Assembly: GCA_934525065.1 (NCBI GenBank)
Contig: CAKSYX010000023.1
Location: 1-31,985 of the forward strand
Direction: 5' to 3'
DNA length: 31,985 nt
Origin: an uncultured Eubacteriales bacterium
GTDB lineage: Bacteria; Bacillota; Clostridia; Oscillospirales; Acutalibacteraceae
A program made the translations under genes and the position numbers. Shown here in pieces: positions 6,164 through 13,765 of this stretch. The notes beneath the pieces were generated by a model that was not told the origin of the DNA, did not search any database, and saw only the letters and a list, made by a program, of their open reading frames with translations. How positions within the stretch are numbered: position 1 is the first letter of the stretch; every line of letters begins with the position of its first letter.

Positions 6164-6248
6164 TGGTGCGAGAGACGGGACTTGAACCCGTACGAGTCAC
6201 CCCACACGCCCCTCAAACGTGCGCGTCTGCCGATTCCGCCACTCTCGC
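6164..6248 (-). tRNA. tRNA-Leu (anticodon GAG)
   Basis: Read on the minus strand, the acceptor GCGAGAG (5' end at 6248) pairs with CTCTCGC near the 3' end, followed by A and an encoded CCA (6166-6164). The D-arm region GGCGGAATCGGCAGAC is typical of tRNA-Leu. The anticodon stem CACGT/GCGTG holds the loop TTGAGGG, so the anticodon is GAG, reading CUC/CUU. The long variable arm and the T-loop GGTTCAAGTCC are present. Length is 85 bases with CCA, as expected for a class II tRNA. Confidence 0.95.
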
Positions 6249-6286
6249 ATCTTTTCTGTTGTCAGCACTCTCGCAAGTGCTTGTAT

Positions 6287-6315
6287 AATATACCACCGTT
6301 GCAATCAAAAGTCAA
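6287..6315 (-). promoter_or_regulatory. Promoter of tRNA-Leu
   Basis: On the minus strand TTGACT (complement of 6310-6315), a 17 bp spacer and TATATT (complement of 6287-6292). This places the start about 30 bases before the mature tRNA. Confidence 0.6.
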
Positions 6316-6389
6316 GGCTTTTTTCAAAAAACTTTTCGGTTTTTTGAAGTTTTTTGTGCCTTTGGCTGCAGGAATCGACACGCTTTCTC

Positions 6390-6418
6390 TTGAAAAAATT
6401 TCCGCTGTCATGTAAAAT
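6390..6418 (+). promoter_or_regulatory. Sigma-A promoter of the flavoprotein/GH18 unit
   Basis: TTGAAA (6390-6395), a 17 bp spacer and TAAAAT (6413-6418), with TG directly ahead of the -10. It lies downstream of the first in-frame ATG (6354), which rules that ATG out as a start. Confidence 0.75.
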
Positions 6419-6470
6419 AAAACAAACAGGCCGCTCGGCGGCAAAAAATAGTATTTTTGGAGGTAACAGC

Positions 6471-7088
6471 GTGAAAGTTCTGCTTGTCAATTCAAGTCCG
6501 CATGAAAACGGCTCGGTCTATACCGCGCTTTGCGAGATGATTTCTGTTTTTGAAGAAGAGGGAATTGAAACAAAGCTGCTTAATATCGGCAAAAAGGATG
6601 TGCGCGGCTGCATTGCCTGCCTTTCCTGCCGAAAGACGGGAAAGTGTGTTTTTGACGACGTTGTCAATGAAGCGGCGAAGGACTTTGCCGAATGCGACGG
6701 CTTTGTGATCGGTGCGCCTGTGTACTACGCTTCGGCCAACGCAACGGCCGGTGCTTTTTGCGACAGACTGTTTTATTCAACGCCGTTTGATAAGTCAATG
6801 AAGGTCGGCGCGGCTGTTGTTTCGGCCAGAAGAGGCGGCTGCACCGCTTCTTTCGATCAGCTCAACAAGTATTTTGCAATTTCCTCAATGCCGATTGCAA
6901 CAAGCCAATACTGGAACCAGATCCACGGCGGCTGTGCCGAGGACGCAAGGCAGGACGCAGAAGGCCTTCAGACGATGCGTACCCTTGCGCGCAATATGGC
7001 TTTCCTCATGCGCTCAATTGAGCTCGGAAAGGAAAAATTCGGCCTGCCGAAAAAGGAAGAACCGCAGCGAACAAACTTCATCCGCTGA
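6471..7088 (+). CDS. NADPH-dependent FMN reductase / iron-sulfur-flavoprotein family
   Basis: From the GTG at 6471 (GGAGG at 6459-6463) the protein has 205 residues. It begins MKVLLVNSSPHENGSVYTAL, the flavodoxin-fold FMN-binding start, followed by GCIACLSCRKTGKCVFDD at about 46-63. This Cys-rich segment is typical of the Isf-type flavodoxin family, where it either binds an iron-sulfur cluster or lines the active site. GAPVYYASANA (about 82-92) is the flavin-stacking loop. Members move electrons to quinones, ferredoxins or other acceptors in anaerobes; the partner is unknown here. The GH18-like gene follows 62 bases downstream with no terminator between, so cotranscription is possible. Confidence 0.85.
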   Translation: MKVLLVNSSPHENGSVYTALCEMISVFEEEGIETKLLNIGKKDVRGCIACLSCRKTGKCVFDDVVNEAAKDFAECDGFVIGAPVYYASANATAGAFCDRLFYSTPFDKSMKVGAAVVSARRGGCTASFDQLNKYFAISSMPIATSQYWNQIHGGCAEDARQDAEGLQTMRTLARNMAFLMRSIELGKEKFGLPKKEEPQRTNFIR

Positions 7089-7150
7089 GAAAAACCAGCA
7101 AAAACTAAAAATCGGCCGTTATTTATACGGCTGAAAAAGGAGACTGACAA

Positions 7151-8158
7151 ATGATTGCTTTCAGAAGAATAATTGCCACCTTCCTTGCCTTTTTTAACCT
7201 TTTGTTTTCGTTTGCTTCACCCGGCAAGCCGGAGAAGGGAGACGGCTTTCGTGTGACCTCATATGTTGTTGCAAGCAGCGTTCAAAGCCCGGAAAGGCTG
7301 CACACGGAGGACTTTGATATCATCACCGATGTGATTCTTTTCGGCTGTGCACGCTTTGATTCAAAAGGCGCGGTCAATACCGACAGGGAGATACTTGAAA
7401 CCGCACTTTCAAATCTCCGCGCTGTTATCGGAGAGCGTGATGTAAAGATTCACATCAACCTTCTCGGCCCCGGTGCGCTTGAAAGCCATGAAAAATATGA
7501 AGATATGATGAACGATCAGGGCAAACAGCATACTCTTGCTTTCAAAAGCGGTGTTCTTGAAGGCAACATCGCTGCACTTCTTGACGAATATGATTTTGAC
7601 GGCGTATACTTTGACTATGAATATCCGCTGAATTACATCAACTGGACGCCGCTCAACCGGTTCCTCGTTCGCCTTGACAGCAAAATCGGCAGCAGGATCC
7701 TCGGCCTTGCCGTTACGGAGTGGGACGTCAAGCTTTCTGCCGGGTCATACATGGCAGTTGACCGTTTTGAGGTAATGCTCTATGATGTTTATGATGCAGA
7801 CGGCCGCCATTCAACGGTTGAGACGGTCAAAGAGCTTTCAAAAAAGCTGAAGCTTTACTCAATACTGAAGGAAAAACTTGACCTCGGCCTTCCGTTTTAC
7901 GCAAGACCCACAGACAGAAGCGAATACTGGTATGATTACGCAAGATATTGCGACTCCATTGACGAAAACGGATATTATTATGACAGCGCAATTGACAAAA
8001 CCTTCTGGTTCAACCGCCCGGACGATATTGCAGAAAAAACCCGTTTTACGCTTGACGAAGGCTTCGGCGGCGTAATGATCTGGCATTACAGCTGCGACCT
8101 GCCGTCAAGCGACACTCGCTCGCTTTTGCGTGCTGTCGGAAGCGCAGTCAACGGATGA
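7151..8158 (+). CDS. Secreted GH18-family (chitinase-like) protein
   Basis: This 335-residue protein has a Sec signal peptide (about 1-22, hydrophobic, ending near SFASPG) and a TIM-barrel GH18 domain. The active-site strand reads FDGVYFDYEYP (about 152-162). Family 18 uses DxxDxDxE, with Glu as acid and the last Asp positioning the substrate. Here those two are kept, but the first Asp of DxD is Tyr. The terminal GGVMIWHYSCD (about 309-319) matches the conserved last barrel strand. GH18 proteins cleave beta-1,4 GlcNAc links in chitin or peptidoglycan, or only bind them when degenerate. AAAAGGAGA precedes ATG. Export and fold are well supported; activity is uncertain. Confidence 0.85.
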   Translation: MIAFRRIIATFLAFFNLLFSFASPGKPEKGDGFRVTSYVVASSVQSPERLHTEDFDIITDVILFGCARFDSKGAVNTDREILETALSNLRAVIGERDVKIHINLLGPGALESHEKYEDMMNDQGKQHTLAFKSGVLEGNIAALLDEYDFDGVYFDYEYPLNYINWTPLNRFLVRLDSKIGSRILGLAVTEWDVKLSAGSYMAVDRFEVMLYDVYDADGRHSTVETVKELSKKLKLYSILKEKLDLGLPFYARPTDRSEYWYDYARYCDSIDENGYYYDSAIDKTFWFNRPDDIAEKTRFTLDEGFGGVMIWHYSCDLPSSDTRSLLRAVGSAVNG

Positions 8159-8233
8159 ACTGTAAGCTTTCACCGCATCACTCTTTTTTATTAGATGCAA
8201 TGTGACAGAGAGAGTATGTAGGTATAAGTTAAA

Positions 8234-9697
8234 TCATTTTCCGATATACTTCTGGAGTTGACGAAATAAATCCGGATTCTTCAATTCTTCCCAATTTGCC
8301 GAAAAGATTGCTTCTGAATAGCAATCTTTTTTGCTTGTAAGCCAAACGCCTTCCTTGGAAGCAATTAAGGAATATTTTGATCCAAGTTGCCTTGCATAGC
8401 TTCTTGCCTGCTTAATCGCTTCATTTAATTGCTTTTTACTGTTTATGCTGAACTTTGCTTCAATAATTGCGAATGCAGAGTAGTATCCGTTTGTGTAATT
8501 TGGAAGAAGAATAAAGTCTGGTATAAGTGTATGACTGCGGTTGCCAATCTCAATATGGAGTTGCTGAAGATAATCATTTTCAGAGTATCGGAGCTTCTTA
8601 ATAAGTGGCTTTATAAGAATGTTTTCAACTGACCGCTCATTTACAAATTCATCATTAACCGATGATGAAAGAAACTCCAATTTCTGAACATTTGCTTTAG
8701 AAATATCAACAAGGTGATTATACTCAGACGGCTTGAGTTCAACTCCGTTTATTCCCTGCATATTCTTTTTAACAATCGGAATGTTTTTAAAAATCTCATC
8801 CCTTTGCAGCTCTTTCTGCGTTATCCTTTTTGTTGCAGTCGGATGGGCAATGTATGTACATCTGTAGTAATAAAACAACGGATCATTGAATCCAACAGAA
8901 ACGCTCCTCCAAATTGAATCAACAGCGCTGACGGGTGTTCTTAAATACATGACCACCATATCTCCGGCAACTGTATCAACATTACATTGCCAAGGAGTAA
9001 TAGTATCAAGCTCTCCGCTCAAATAAGCATCCTTTGCATCGCCGCCGATAAAATAGGCAGCTTTTGGTTCAGGCAATTCATCAATAATGTAGCTTTTTAT
9101 TCTTCCGATATAATTTGGTGCATAGTCATAAAGAAAAGCTAAGAATTCATATTCCGTCATATTATGCTCGATGCGGAAGCTATAAAAAGCCTCACAAAGC
9201 TTACCGTAATAGAAGAAGCGTCCTTCGTAATCCTTTTTAATTGGCATTTCAGGAAGTGTTATTCCGAATTCCAACGCAATTTTTTCAAGAACATTAAAGT
9301 TTCGCTGATAGTAGTACGGCACAAAAATTTCATGAAGCTCAAGCGCTAACATGGTAGTAAAATACTCTATTCCACCTGAAAAGCAGTTAAACACTCTTTG
9401 AGCGGAAAGGTCATCATCTCCCTTGATCCATTCGTATAAGCACTGCATGGCACTTTCAATACTGTAGCTTCCATCTTCAAGAATTCCGCTGCTGTTTTTG
9501 ACATCCTCAAGCACATATGCCAACTCGCCCTTGGTATCTTTGCAAATAGCTTTACTCGGGCAATACACACTTCTGAATTTTGCAACATTGTCTATGTATT
9601 CTTCAGAAAAGCTTTCTTCAATATTTTTTCTAAACATTTCAACAACAGCTTTTCCGCCTGCATTTAAATACGTTTGCCAAACATAATCATTAAACAT
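8234..9697 (-). CDS. Predicted PD-(D/E)XK nuclease fused to an EVE/PUA-like domain (candidate restriction/defence protein)
   Basis: This is a 487-residue protein. Residues about 355-460 look like the HSDR_N-type PD-(D/E)XK nuclease core: Glu near 359 (SVENILIKPLI), IPDFIL with Asp394, IIEAK with Glu413 and Lys415, then QARSYARQLGSKYSLIAS, the helix and strand usual after the EAK. Residues about 210-330 (TPWQCNV, AGDMVVMYLRTP, then a charged 'L..D.IFKN.PIVKKNMQG' run) resemble an EVE/PUA-like domain, which reads modified bases. The N-terminal 200 residues are helical and unrecognised. GAGGTG precedes ATG. It is monocistronic, with a consensus promoter and AT-rich codon use unlike its neighbours, so it is probably acquired. 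The nuclease call is fairly firm; EVE and defence are inference. Confidence 0.6.
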   Translation of the reverse strand: MFNDYVWQTYLNAGGKAVVEMFRKNIEESFSEEYIDNVAKFRSVYCPSKAICKDTKGELAYVLEDVKNSSGILEDGSYSIESAMQCLYEWIKGDDDLSAQRVFNCFSGGIEYFTTMLALELHEIFVPYYYQRNFNVLEKIALEFGITLPEMPIKKDYEGRFFYYGKLCEAFYSFRIEHNMTEYEFLAFLYDYAPNYIGRIKSYIIDELPEPKAAYFIGGDAKDAYLSGELDTITPWQCNVDTVAGDMVVMYLRTPVSAVDSIWRSVSVGFNDPLFYYYRCTYIAHPTATKRITQKELQRDEIFKNIPIVKKNMQGINGVELKPSEYNHLVDISKANVQKLEFLSSSVNDEFVNERSVENILIKPLIKKLRYSENDYLQQLHIEIGNRSHTLIPDFILLPNYTNGYYSAFAIIEAKFSINSKKQLNEAIKQARSYARQLGSKYSLIASKEGVWLTSKKDCYSEAIFSANWEELKNPDLFRQLQKYIGK

Positions 9698-9731
9698 CCT
9701 AACACCTCATATAGTTTTATTTTATATTTCG

Positions 9732-9760
9732 ATTATATGCTGTTCAAAAATACTTGTCAA
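9732..9760 (-). promoter_or_regulatory. Full-consensus promoter of the nuclease gene
   Basis: On the minus strand TTGACA (9755-9760), a 17 bp spacer and TATAAT (9732-9737), both hexamers exact. The start near 9725 leaves a leader of about 28 bases. Confidence 0.85.
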
Positions 9761-9765
9761 TAGCA

Positions 9766-9801
9766 GAAAAAAACCGTCAATCCAAAAAATTGGACTGACG
9801 G
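9766..9801 (-). terminator. Intrinsic terminator of the PFOR gene
   Basis: CCGTCA (9774-9779) and TGACGG (9796-9801) pair, extended by TCCA/TGGA inside. On the minus strand seven T follow. Confidence 0.9.
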
Positions 9802-9826
9802 CAATGATTATATAGCTAAATGTTGA

Positions 9827-12800
9827 TTACTCGGCATCCGGAGCGTAGAGAGCCTCAAGTCTCTTGAGGTGCTTATACCTTTCAACCGACTTTTCTTCCG
9901 CTTCTGCAAAAAGAACCTTTGCTCTTTCGGGGAAGGAGCGGGTGAGGGCGGAATAACGAGCCTCGTTGAGGAGGAACTTCTGATAGTCCTCGGTTACGCC
10001 GGGCTTGCTGTCGATCGTGAACGGGTTCTTACCCTGAGCCTTGAGAGCCGGGTTGTAGCGGAACATATTCCAGTAGCCGCATTCAACAGCCTTCTTCATT
10101 TCGTTCTGGCAGTTGACCATGCCGCCCTTGATCGAGTGCATTTCGCACGGAGCGTAAGCGATAACGATTGACGGGCCGTGGTATGCTTCAGCCTCGGTGA
10201 GAGCCTTGATGGTCTGGTTCATGTTTGCGCCCATAGCGATCTGAGCAACATAAACATAGCCGTAGCTCATTGCGATTTCTGCAAGGCTCTTTTTGGCAAT
10301 GCTCTTGCCGGCTGCCGCAAACTGCGCAACCTGGCCGATCTGCGAAGCCTTTGAAGCCTGTCCGCCGGTGTTTGAGTAAACTTCGGTATCGAATACCATG
10401 ATGTTTACGTCTTCGCCGGAAGCAAGAACGTGGTCAACACCGCCAAAGCCGATGTCGTATGCCCAGCCGTCGCCGCCGAAGATCCATACTGACTTCTTTG
10501 AAAGGTATTCTTTTTCTCTGAGAATTGAAGCGCAGTGCTCGCAGTCACCTGCAACCTTTTCAAGCTCCGCAACAAGGGCGGCAGTTGCAGCGGTGTTCTT
10601 TTCTCCGTCGTTTACGGTGTCAAGATACTCCTTGGCTGCGGCCTTGAGAGCTTCGGGAGCCTGCTCGGCGGTGAGGATTCCCTCAACCTTTGCGATGAGA
10701 GCGTTGCGGATAGCATTCTGGCCGAGGAGCATTCCGAAGCCGTGCTCTGCGTTATCTTCAAACAGGGAGTTAGCCCATGCCGGACCGTGACCCTTGCTGT
10801 TAACAGTATACGGTGAAGTTGCTGCCGGGCCGCCCCAGATTGAGGAGCATCCGGTTGCGTTGGAGATATACATTCTGTCGCCGAAGAGCTGAGTGATAAG
10901 ACGTGCATATGAGGTTTCGGCGCAGCCTGCGCAGGAGCCGGAGAACTCAAGCAGAGGAGTTTTATACTGGCTGCCCATAACGGTGTTGTCGGCAACGTCC
11001 TCCTTGACGGAAACGTTCTTGACCATATAGTCAAATACCGGCTGAAGGTTATCCTGGCTTTCACGGGAAACCATCTTGAGAGAATTGGTCTTGCAGACGC
11101 CGATGCAGACGCCGCAGCCCATGCAGTCAAGCGGAGAAACAGCGAGGGTGTATTTATAAACGCCTTTGCCCTTACCGGCCTTTTTGTCAACAAGCTTTGC
11201 GTTTGCCGGTGCGTTTGCTGCTTCCTCTTCGGTCAGGCAGAAGGGTCTGATCGTTGCGTGCGGGCAGACATAGGCGCACTGGTTGCACTGTGCGCAGGTT
11301 GTTGCGTCCCACTCCGGAACCATAACGGCAACGCCGCGCTTTTCATAAGCGGAAGCACCCTGTTCAAAGGTACCGTCTGCATGGTCTTCAAAAGCAGAAA
11401 CGGGGAGTGAATCGCCGTCCATGCGGCCAACGGGCTTCATGATATCGTCAACCATCTTGACGAGCTTTGCTGCACCTTCGCTCTTTGCTTCTGCCTGTGC
11501 GTCGGCAGCATTTGCCCACTCGGCGGGAACGTTGATTTTGACGTAAGCGGTTGCGCCGGCGTCAATTGCTTTCTCGTTCATTTCAACGATTTCTTTGCCC
11601 TTCTTCATGAACTTCTGGGCCTTTTCCTTCATATAGCCGATAGCTTCCTCTTCCGGAAGAACCTTTGAAAGTGAGAAGAAAGCGGACTGAAGAACGGTGT
11701 TGGTGCGCTTGCCGAGGCCGATTTTTGCGGCGAGGTCAATAGCGTTAACGGTATAAAGCTGAATGTTGTTCTTTGCGATGTATCTCTTTGCGTCGGCGTG
11801 AAGCTTTTCGGAAAGCTCCTTCTCATCCCACTGGCAGTTGATGAGGAATACGCCGCCGGGCTTTACATCATTGACCATCTTGAAGCCTTTTTCAATGTAT
11901 GACGGGTTGTGGCAGGCAACGAAGTCAGCCTTATTGATGTAATACGGTGACTTGATGGGCTTGTCGCCGAAGCGAAGGTGAGAAATTGTTACACCTCCGG
12001 TCTTTTTCGAGTCATACTGGAAGTATGCCTGAACAAACTTGTCGGTATGGTCGCCGATGATTTTGATTGAGTCTTTGTTTGCGCCAACGGTTCCGTCGCC
12101 GCCGAGACCCCAGAACTTGCACTCGATCGTGCCTTCTGCTGCGGTGTTCGGAGCTTCCTTTTCCGTAAGTGAAAGATAGGTGACGTCATCGTTGATTCCG
12201 ATTGTGAAGTGACGCTTCATGTCATCCTTTGCAAGCTCGTCATAAACGGCGAATACGCTTGCCGGTGGGGTGTCCTTTGAACCGAGGCCGTATCTGCCGC
12301 CGATTACCTGAATGCCTGTTCTGCCGACTTCGTTGAGAGCGGCAACAACGTCAAGGAAGAGCGGCTCACCGAGAGCGCCCGGCTCCTTGGTTCTGTCAAG
12401 AACAGCAATCTTCTTTACGGTAGCGGGGATAGCGTCTGCAAGGTGTTTTGCGGAGAACGGTCTGTAAAGGCGAACCTTGACAAGGCCGACCTTTTCACCC
12501 TTTGCGGTGAGGTAGTCGATAACCTCCTCGGCAACGTCGCAGATGGAGCCCATTGCAACGATAACCTTTTCTGCGTCGGGAGCACCGTAGTAATTGAAGA
12601 GGTGATAGTTTGTTGAGAGCTTTTCGTTGACCTTACCCATGTAATCTTCAACGATTTCGGGCATAGCATCGTAATACTTGTTGCAGGCTTCTCTGTGCTG
12701 GAAGAAGATGTCTCCGTTTTCGTGGGAGCCGCGCATTACGGGGCGCTCGGGGTTGAGGGCGCGCTTACGGAACGCTTCAACAGCGTCCATGTCGCACATT

Positions 12801-13378
12801 TCTTTAAGATCCTCATAGTCCCAGATCTTAATTTTCTGAATTTCGTGAGAGGTGCGGAAACCGTCAAAGAAGTTGATGAACGGAACTCTGCCCTTGATTG
12901 CTGCAAGGTGAGCAACAGCACCGAGGTCCATAACCTCCTGCGGATTGGTTTCGGCAAGCATTGCGAAACCGGTTTGACGGCAGGCATAAACGTCTGAATG
13001 GTCGCCAAAGATGTTAAGAGCGTGGGAAGCAACGCAGCGGGCCGAAACGTGGAAAACAGAGGGAAGAAGCTCACCGGCGATCTTATACATATTCGGGATC
13101 ATGAGAAGAAGACCCTGAGAAGCGGTATAGGTCGTGGTGAGAGCACCTGCTGCGAGTGAGCCGTGAACGGTACCTGCAGCGCCGGCTTCGGACTGCATTT
13201 CGGCAACCTTAACGGTTGTTCCGAAGATGTTTTTCATTCCCTGTGCCGACCACTGGTCAACATAGTCTGCCATGGGGCTTGACGGGGTGATCGGATAAAT
13301 TCCGGCAACCTCGGTGAACGCGTAGGAAACATATGCGGCAGCATTGTTTCCGTCCATGGTCTTTGATTTTCTTGCCAT
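9827..13378 (-). CDS. nifJ: Pyruvate:ferredoxin (flavodoxin) oxidoreductase, single-chain
   Basis: This 1183-residue enzyme oxidatively decarboxylates pyruvate to acetyl-CoA and CO2, reducing ferredoxin; it is the main pyruvate exit in anaerobes. Order of parts: N-terminal domain with YPITPSSPMADY, gamma-type middle domain, two ferredoxin-type 4Fe-4S motifs (CAQCNQCAYVCPH near 690 and CMGCGVCIGVCK near 750), then the thiamine-diphosphate domain with a proximal-cluster Cys region (GCAETSYARL near 820) and GGDGWAYDIGFGG near 965. Length is normal for the homodimeric form. I start at 13378 because AAGGAGGACAAAGCC lies directly ahead; an upstream in-frame extension crosses the promoter. It is monocistronic, with its own promoter and terminator. 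Confidence 0.97.
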   Translation of the reverse strand: MARKSKTMDGNNAAAYVSYAFTEVAGIYPITPSSPMADYVDQWSAQGMKNIFGTTVKVAEMQSEAGAAGTVHGSLAAGALTTTYTASQGLLLMIPNMYKIAGELLPSVFHVSARCVASHALNIFGDHSDVYACRQTGFAMLAETNPQEVMDLGAVAHLAAIKGRVPFINFFDGFRTSHEIQKIKIWDYEDLKEMCDMDAVEAFRKRALNPERPVMRGSHENGDIFFQHREACNKYYDAMPEIVEDYMGKVNEKLSTNYHLFNYYGAPDAEKVIVAMGSICDVAEEVIDYLTAKGEKVGLVKVRLYRPFSAKHLADAIPATVKKIAVLDRTKEPGALGEPLFLDVVAALNEVGRTGIQVIGGRYGLGSKDTPPASVFAVYDELAKDDMKRHFTIGINDDVTYLSLTEKEAPNTAAEGTIECKFWGLGGDGTVGANKDSIKIIGDHTDKFVQAYFQYDSKKTGGVTISHLRFGDKPIKSPYYINKADFVACHNPSYIEKGFKMVNDVKPGGVFLINCQWDEKELSEKLHADAKRYIAKNNIQLYTVNAIDLAAKIGLGKRTNTVLQSAFFSLSKVLPEEEAIGYMKEKAQKFMKKGKEIVEMNEKAIDAGATAYVKINVPAEWANAADAQAEAKSEGAAKLVKMVDDIMKPVGRMDGDSLPVSAFEDHADGTFEQGASAYEKRGVAVMVPEWDATTCAQCNQCAYVCPHATIRPFCLTEEEAANAPANAKLVDKKAGKGKGVYKYTLAVSPLDCMGCGVCIGVCKTNSLKMVSRESQDNLQPVFDYMVKNVSVKEDVADNTVMGSQYKTPLLEFSGSCAGCAETSYARLITQLFGDRMYISNATGCSSIWGGPAATSPYTVNSKGHGPAWANSLFEDNAEHGFGMLLGQNAIRNALIAKVEGILTAEQAPEALKAAAKEYLDTVNDGEKNTAATAALVAELEKVAGDCEHCASILREKEYLSKKSVWIFGGDGWAYDIGFGGVDHVLASGEDVNIMVFDTEVYSNTGGQASKASQIGQVAQFAAAGKSIAKKSLAEIAMSYGYVYVAQIAMGANMNQTIKALTEAEAYHGPSIVIAYAPCEMHSIKGGMVNCQNEMKKAVECGYWNMFRYNPALKAQGKNPFTIDSKPGVTEDYQKFLLNEARYSALTRSFPERAKVLFAEAEEKSVERYKHLKRLEALYAPDAE

Positions 13379-13426
13379 TGGCTTTGTCCTCCTTAAAATG
13401 GAAATTCCTTTTTCCGAACAGCCAAA

Positions 13427-13443
13427 AGGGGTTCGACTCCCTT
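13427..13443. other. tRNA T-arm-like hairpin in the PFOR leader
   Basis: On the plus strand AGGGG (13427-13431), a seven-base loop TTCGACT and CCCTT (13439-13443) copy the geometry of a tRNA T-arm. No other tRNA part can be built around it. It may simply be a leader stem in the nifJ transcript. Confidence 0.3.
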
Positions 13444-13481
13444 TGACCGTTATAAAAAATTGATATAAACCAACATCAAAC

Positions 13482-13510
13482 ATTTTAACACCAAACGGTG
13501 TATAAGTAAA
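13482..13510 (-). promoter_or_regulatory. Promoter of nifJ with an inverted repeat in the spacer
   Basis: On the minus strand TTTACT (13505-13510), a 17 bp spacer and TAAAAT (13482-13487). The spacer contains ACACC-N4-GGTGT (13488-13501), a perfect 5-4-5 inverted repeat placed like an operator. The leader is about 97 bases. Confidence 0.6.
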
Positions 13511-13578
13511 TATACAAACAGTTAAAATATTAAAATATTTCAAAAAAAATCTTGGTAAAATTATTGAAGATTTTTTCG

Positions 13579-13763
13579 AAAGCCGAAAAGTGTGCGGTAC
13601 GTCTCATGAAGGTGCCGATTTTAACCTTGCTGCTGCACCGCGTAAAACGTAAAAAACGGTCTTGGCTTTATACGGGCGGGGCATGAACCGCCTATGGAAC
13701 GTTGCCAGTTGCACATACCCAACCGAAAAACCGCAACGTATAGATATCTGCCGTGCAGCGGCA
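13579..13763. ncRNA. Hairpin-rich non-coding region, candidate structured RNA
   Basis: The gap between nifJ and the zinc operon has no supported ORF but many complementary pairs: AAAGCC (13579-13584)/GGCTTT (13664-13669), TGTGCGGT/ACCGCGTA (13591-13598/13637-13644, with G-U), AAGGT/ACCTT (13609-13613/13624-13628), GGCGG/CCGCC (13675-13679/13688-13692), ACGTTGC/GCAACGT (13699-13705/13733-13739) and TGCCG/CGGCA (13749-13753/13759-13763). Unlike most intergenic DNA here it is not AT-rich. Strand is undetermined, no clear terminator closes it, and I cannot match it to 6S, SRP, tmRNA or RNase P RNA. Confidence 0.4.
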
Positions 13764-13765
13764 AT

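Noticed and set aside
10612..11193. Frame within nifJ on the same strand
   Set aside because: A Ser/Arg/Pro-rich out-of-frame translation of the PFOR gene, typical of shadow frames.
13427..13450. tRNA gene or tRNA fragment (attachment-site remnant)
   Set aside because: Only the T-arm geometry is present; there is no acceptor partner, anticodon arm or CCA.
13379..13543. N-terminal extension of PFOR from an upstream Met
   Set aside because: It would cross the promoter at 13482-13510, and a strong AAGGAGG lies directly before the Met at 13378 that begins the conserved protein.
13579..13763. Identification of the structured region as 6S RNA
   Set aside because: Length and location would allow it, but I could not build the long rod with a central open bubble, nor find a terminator on either strand; it is kept only as a candidate structured RNA.
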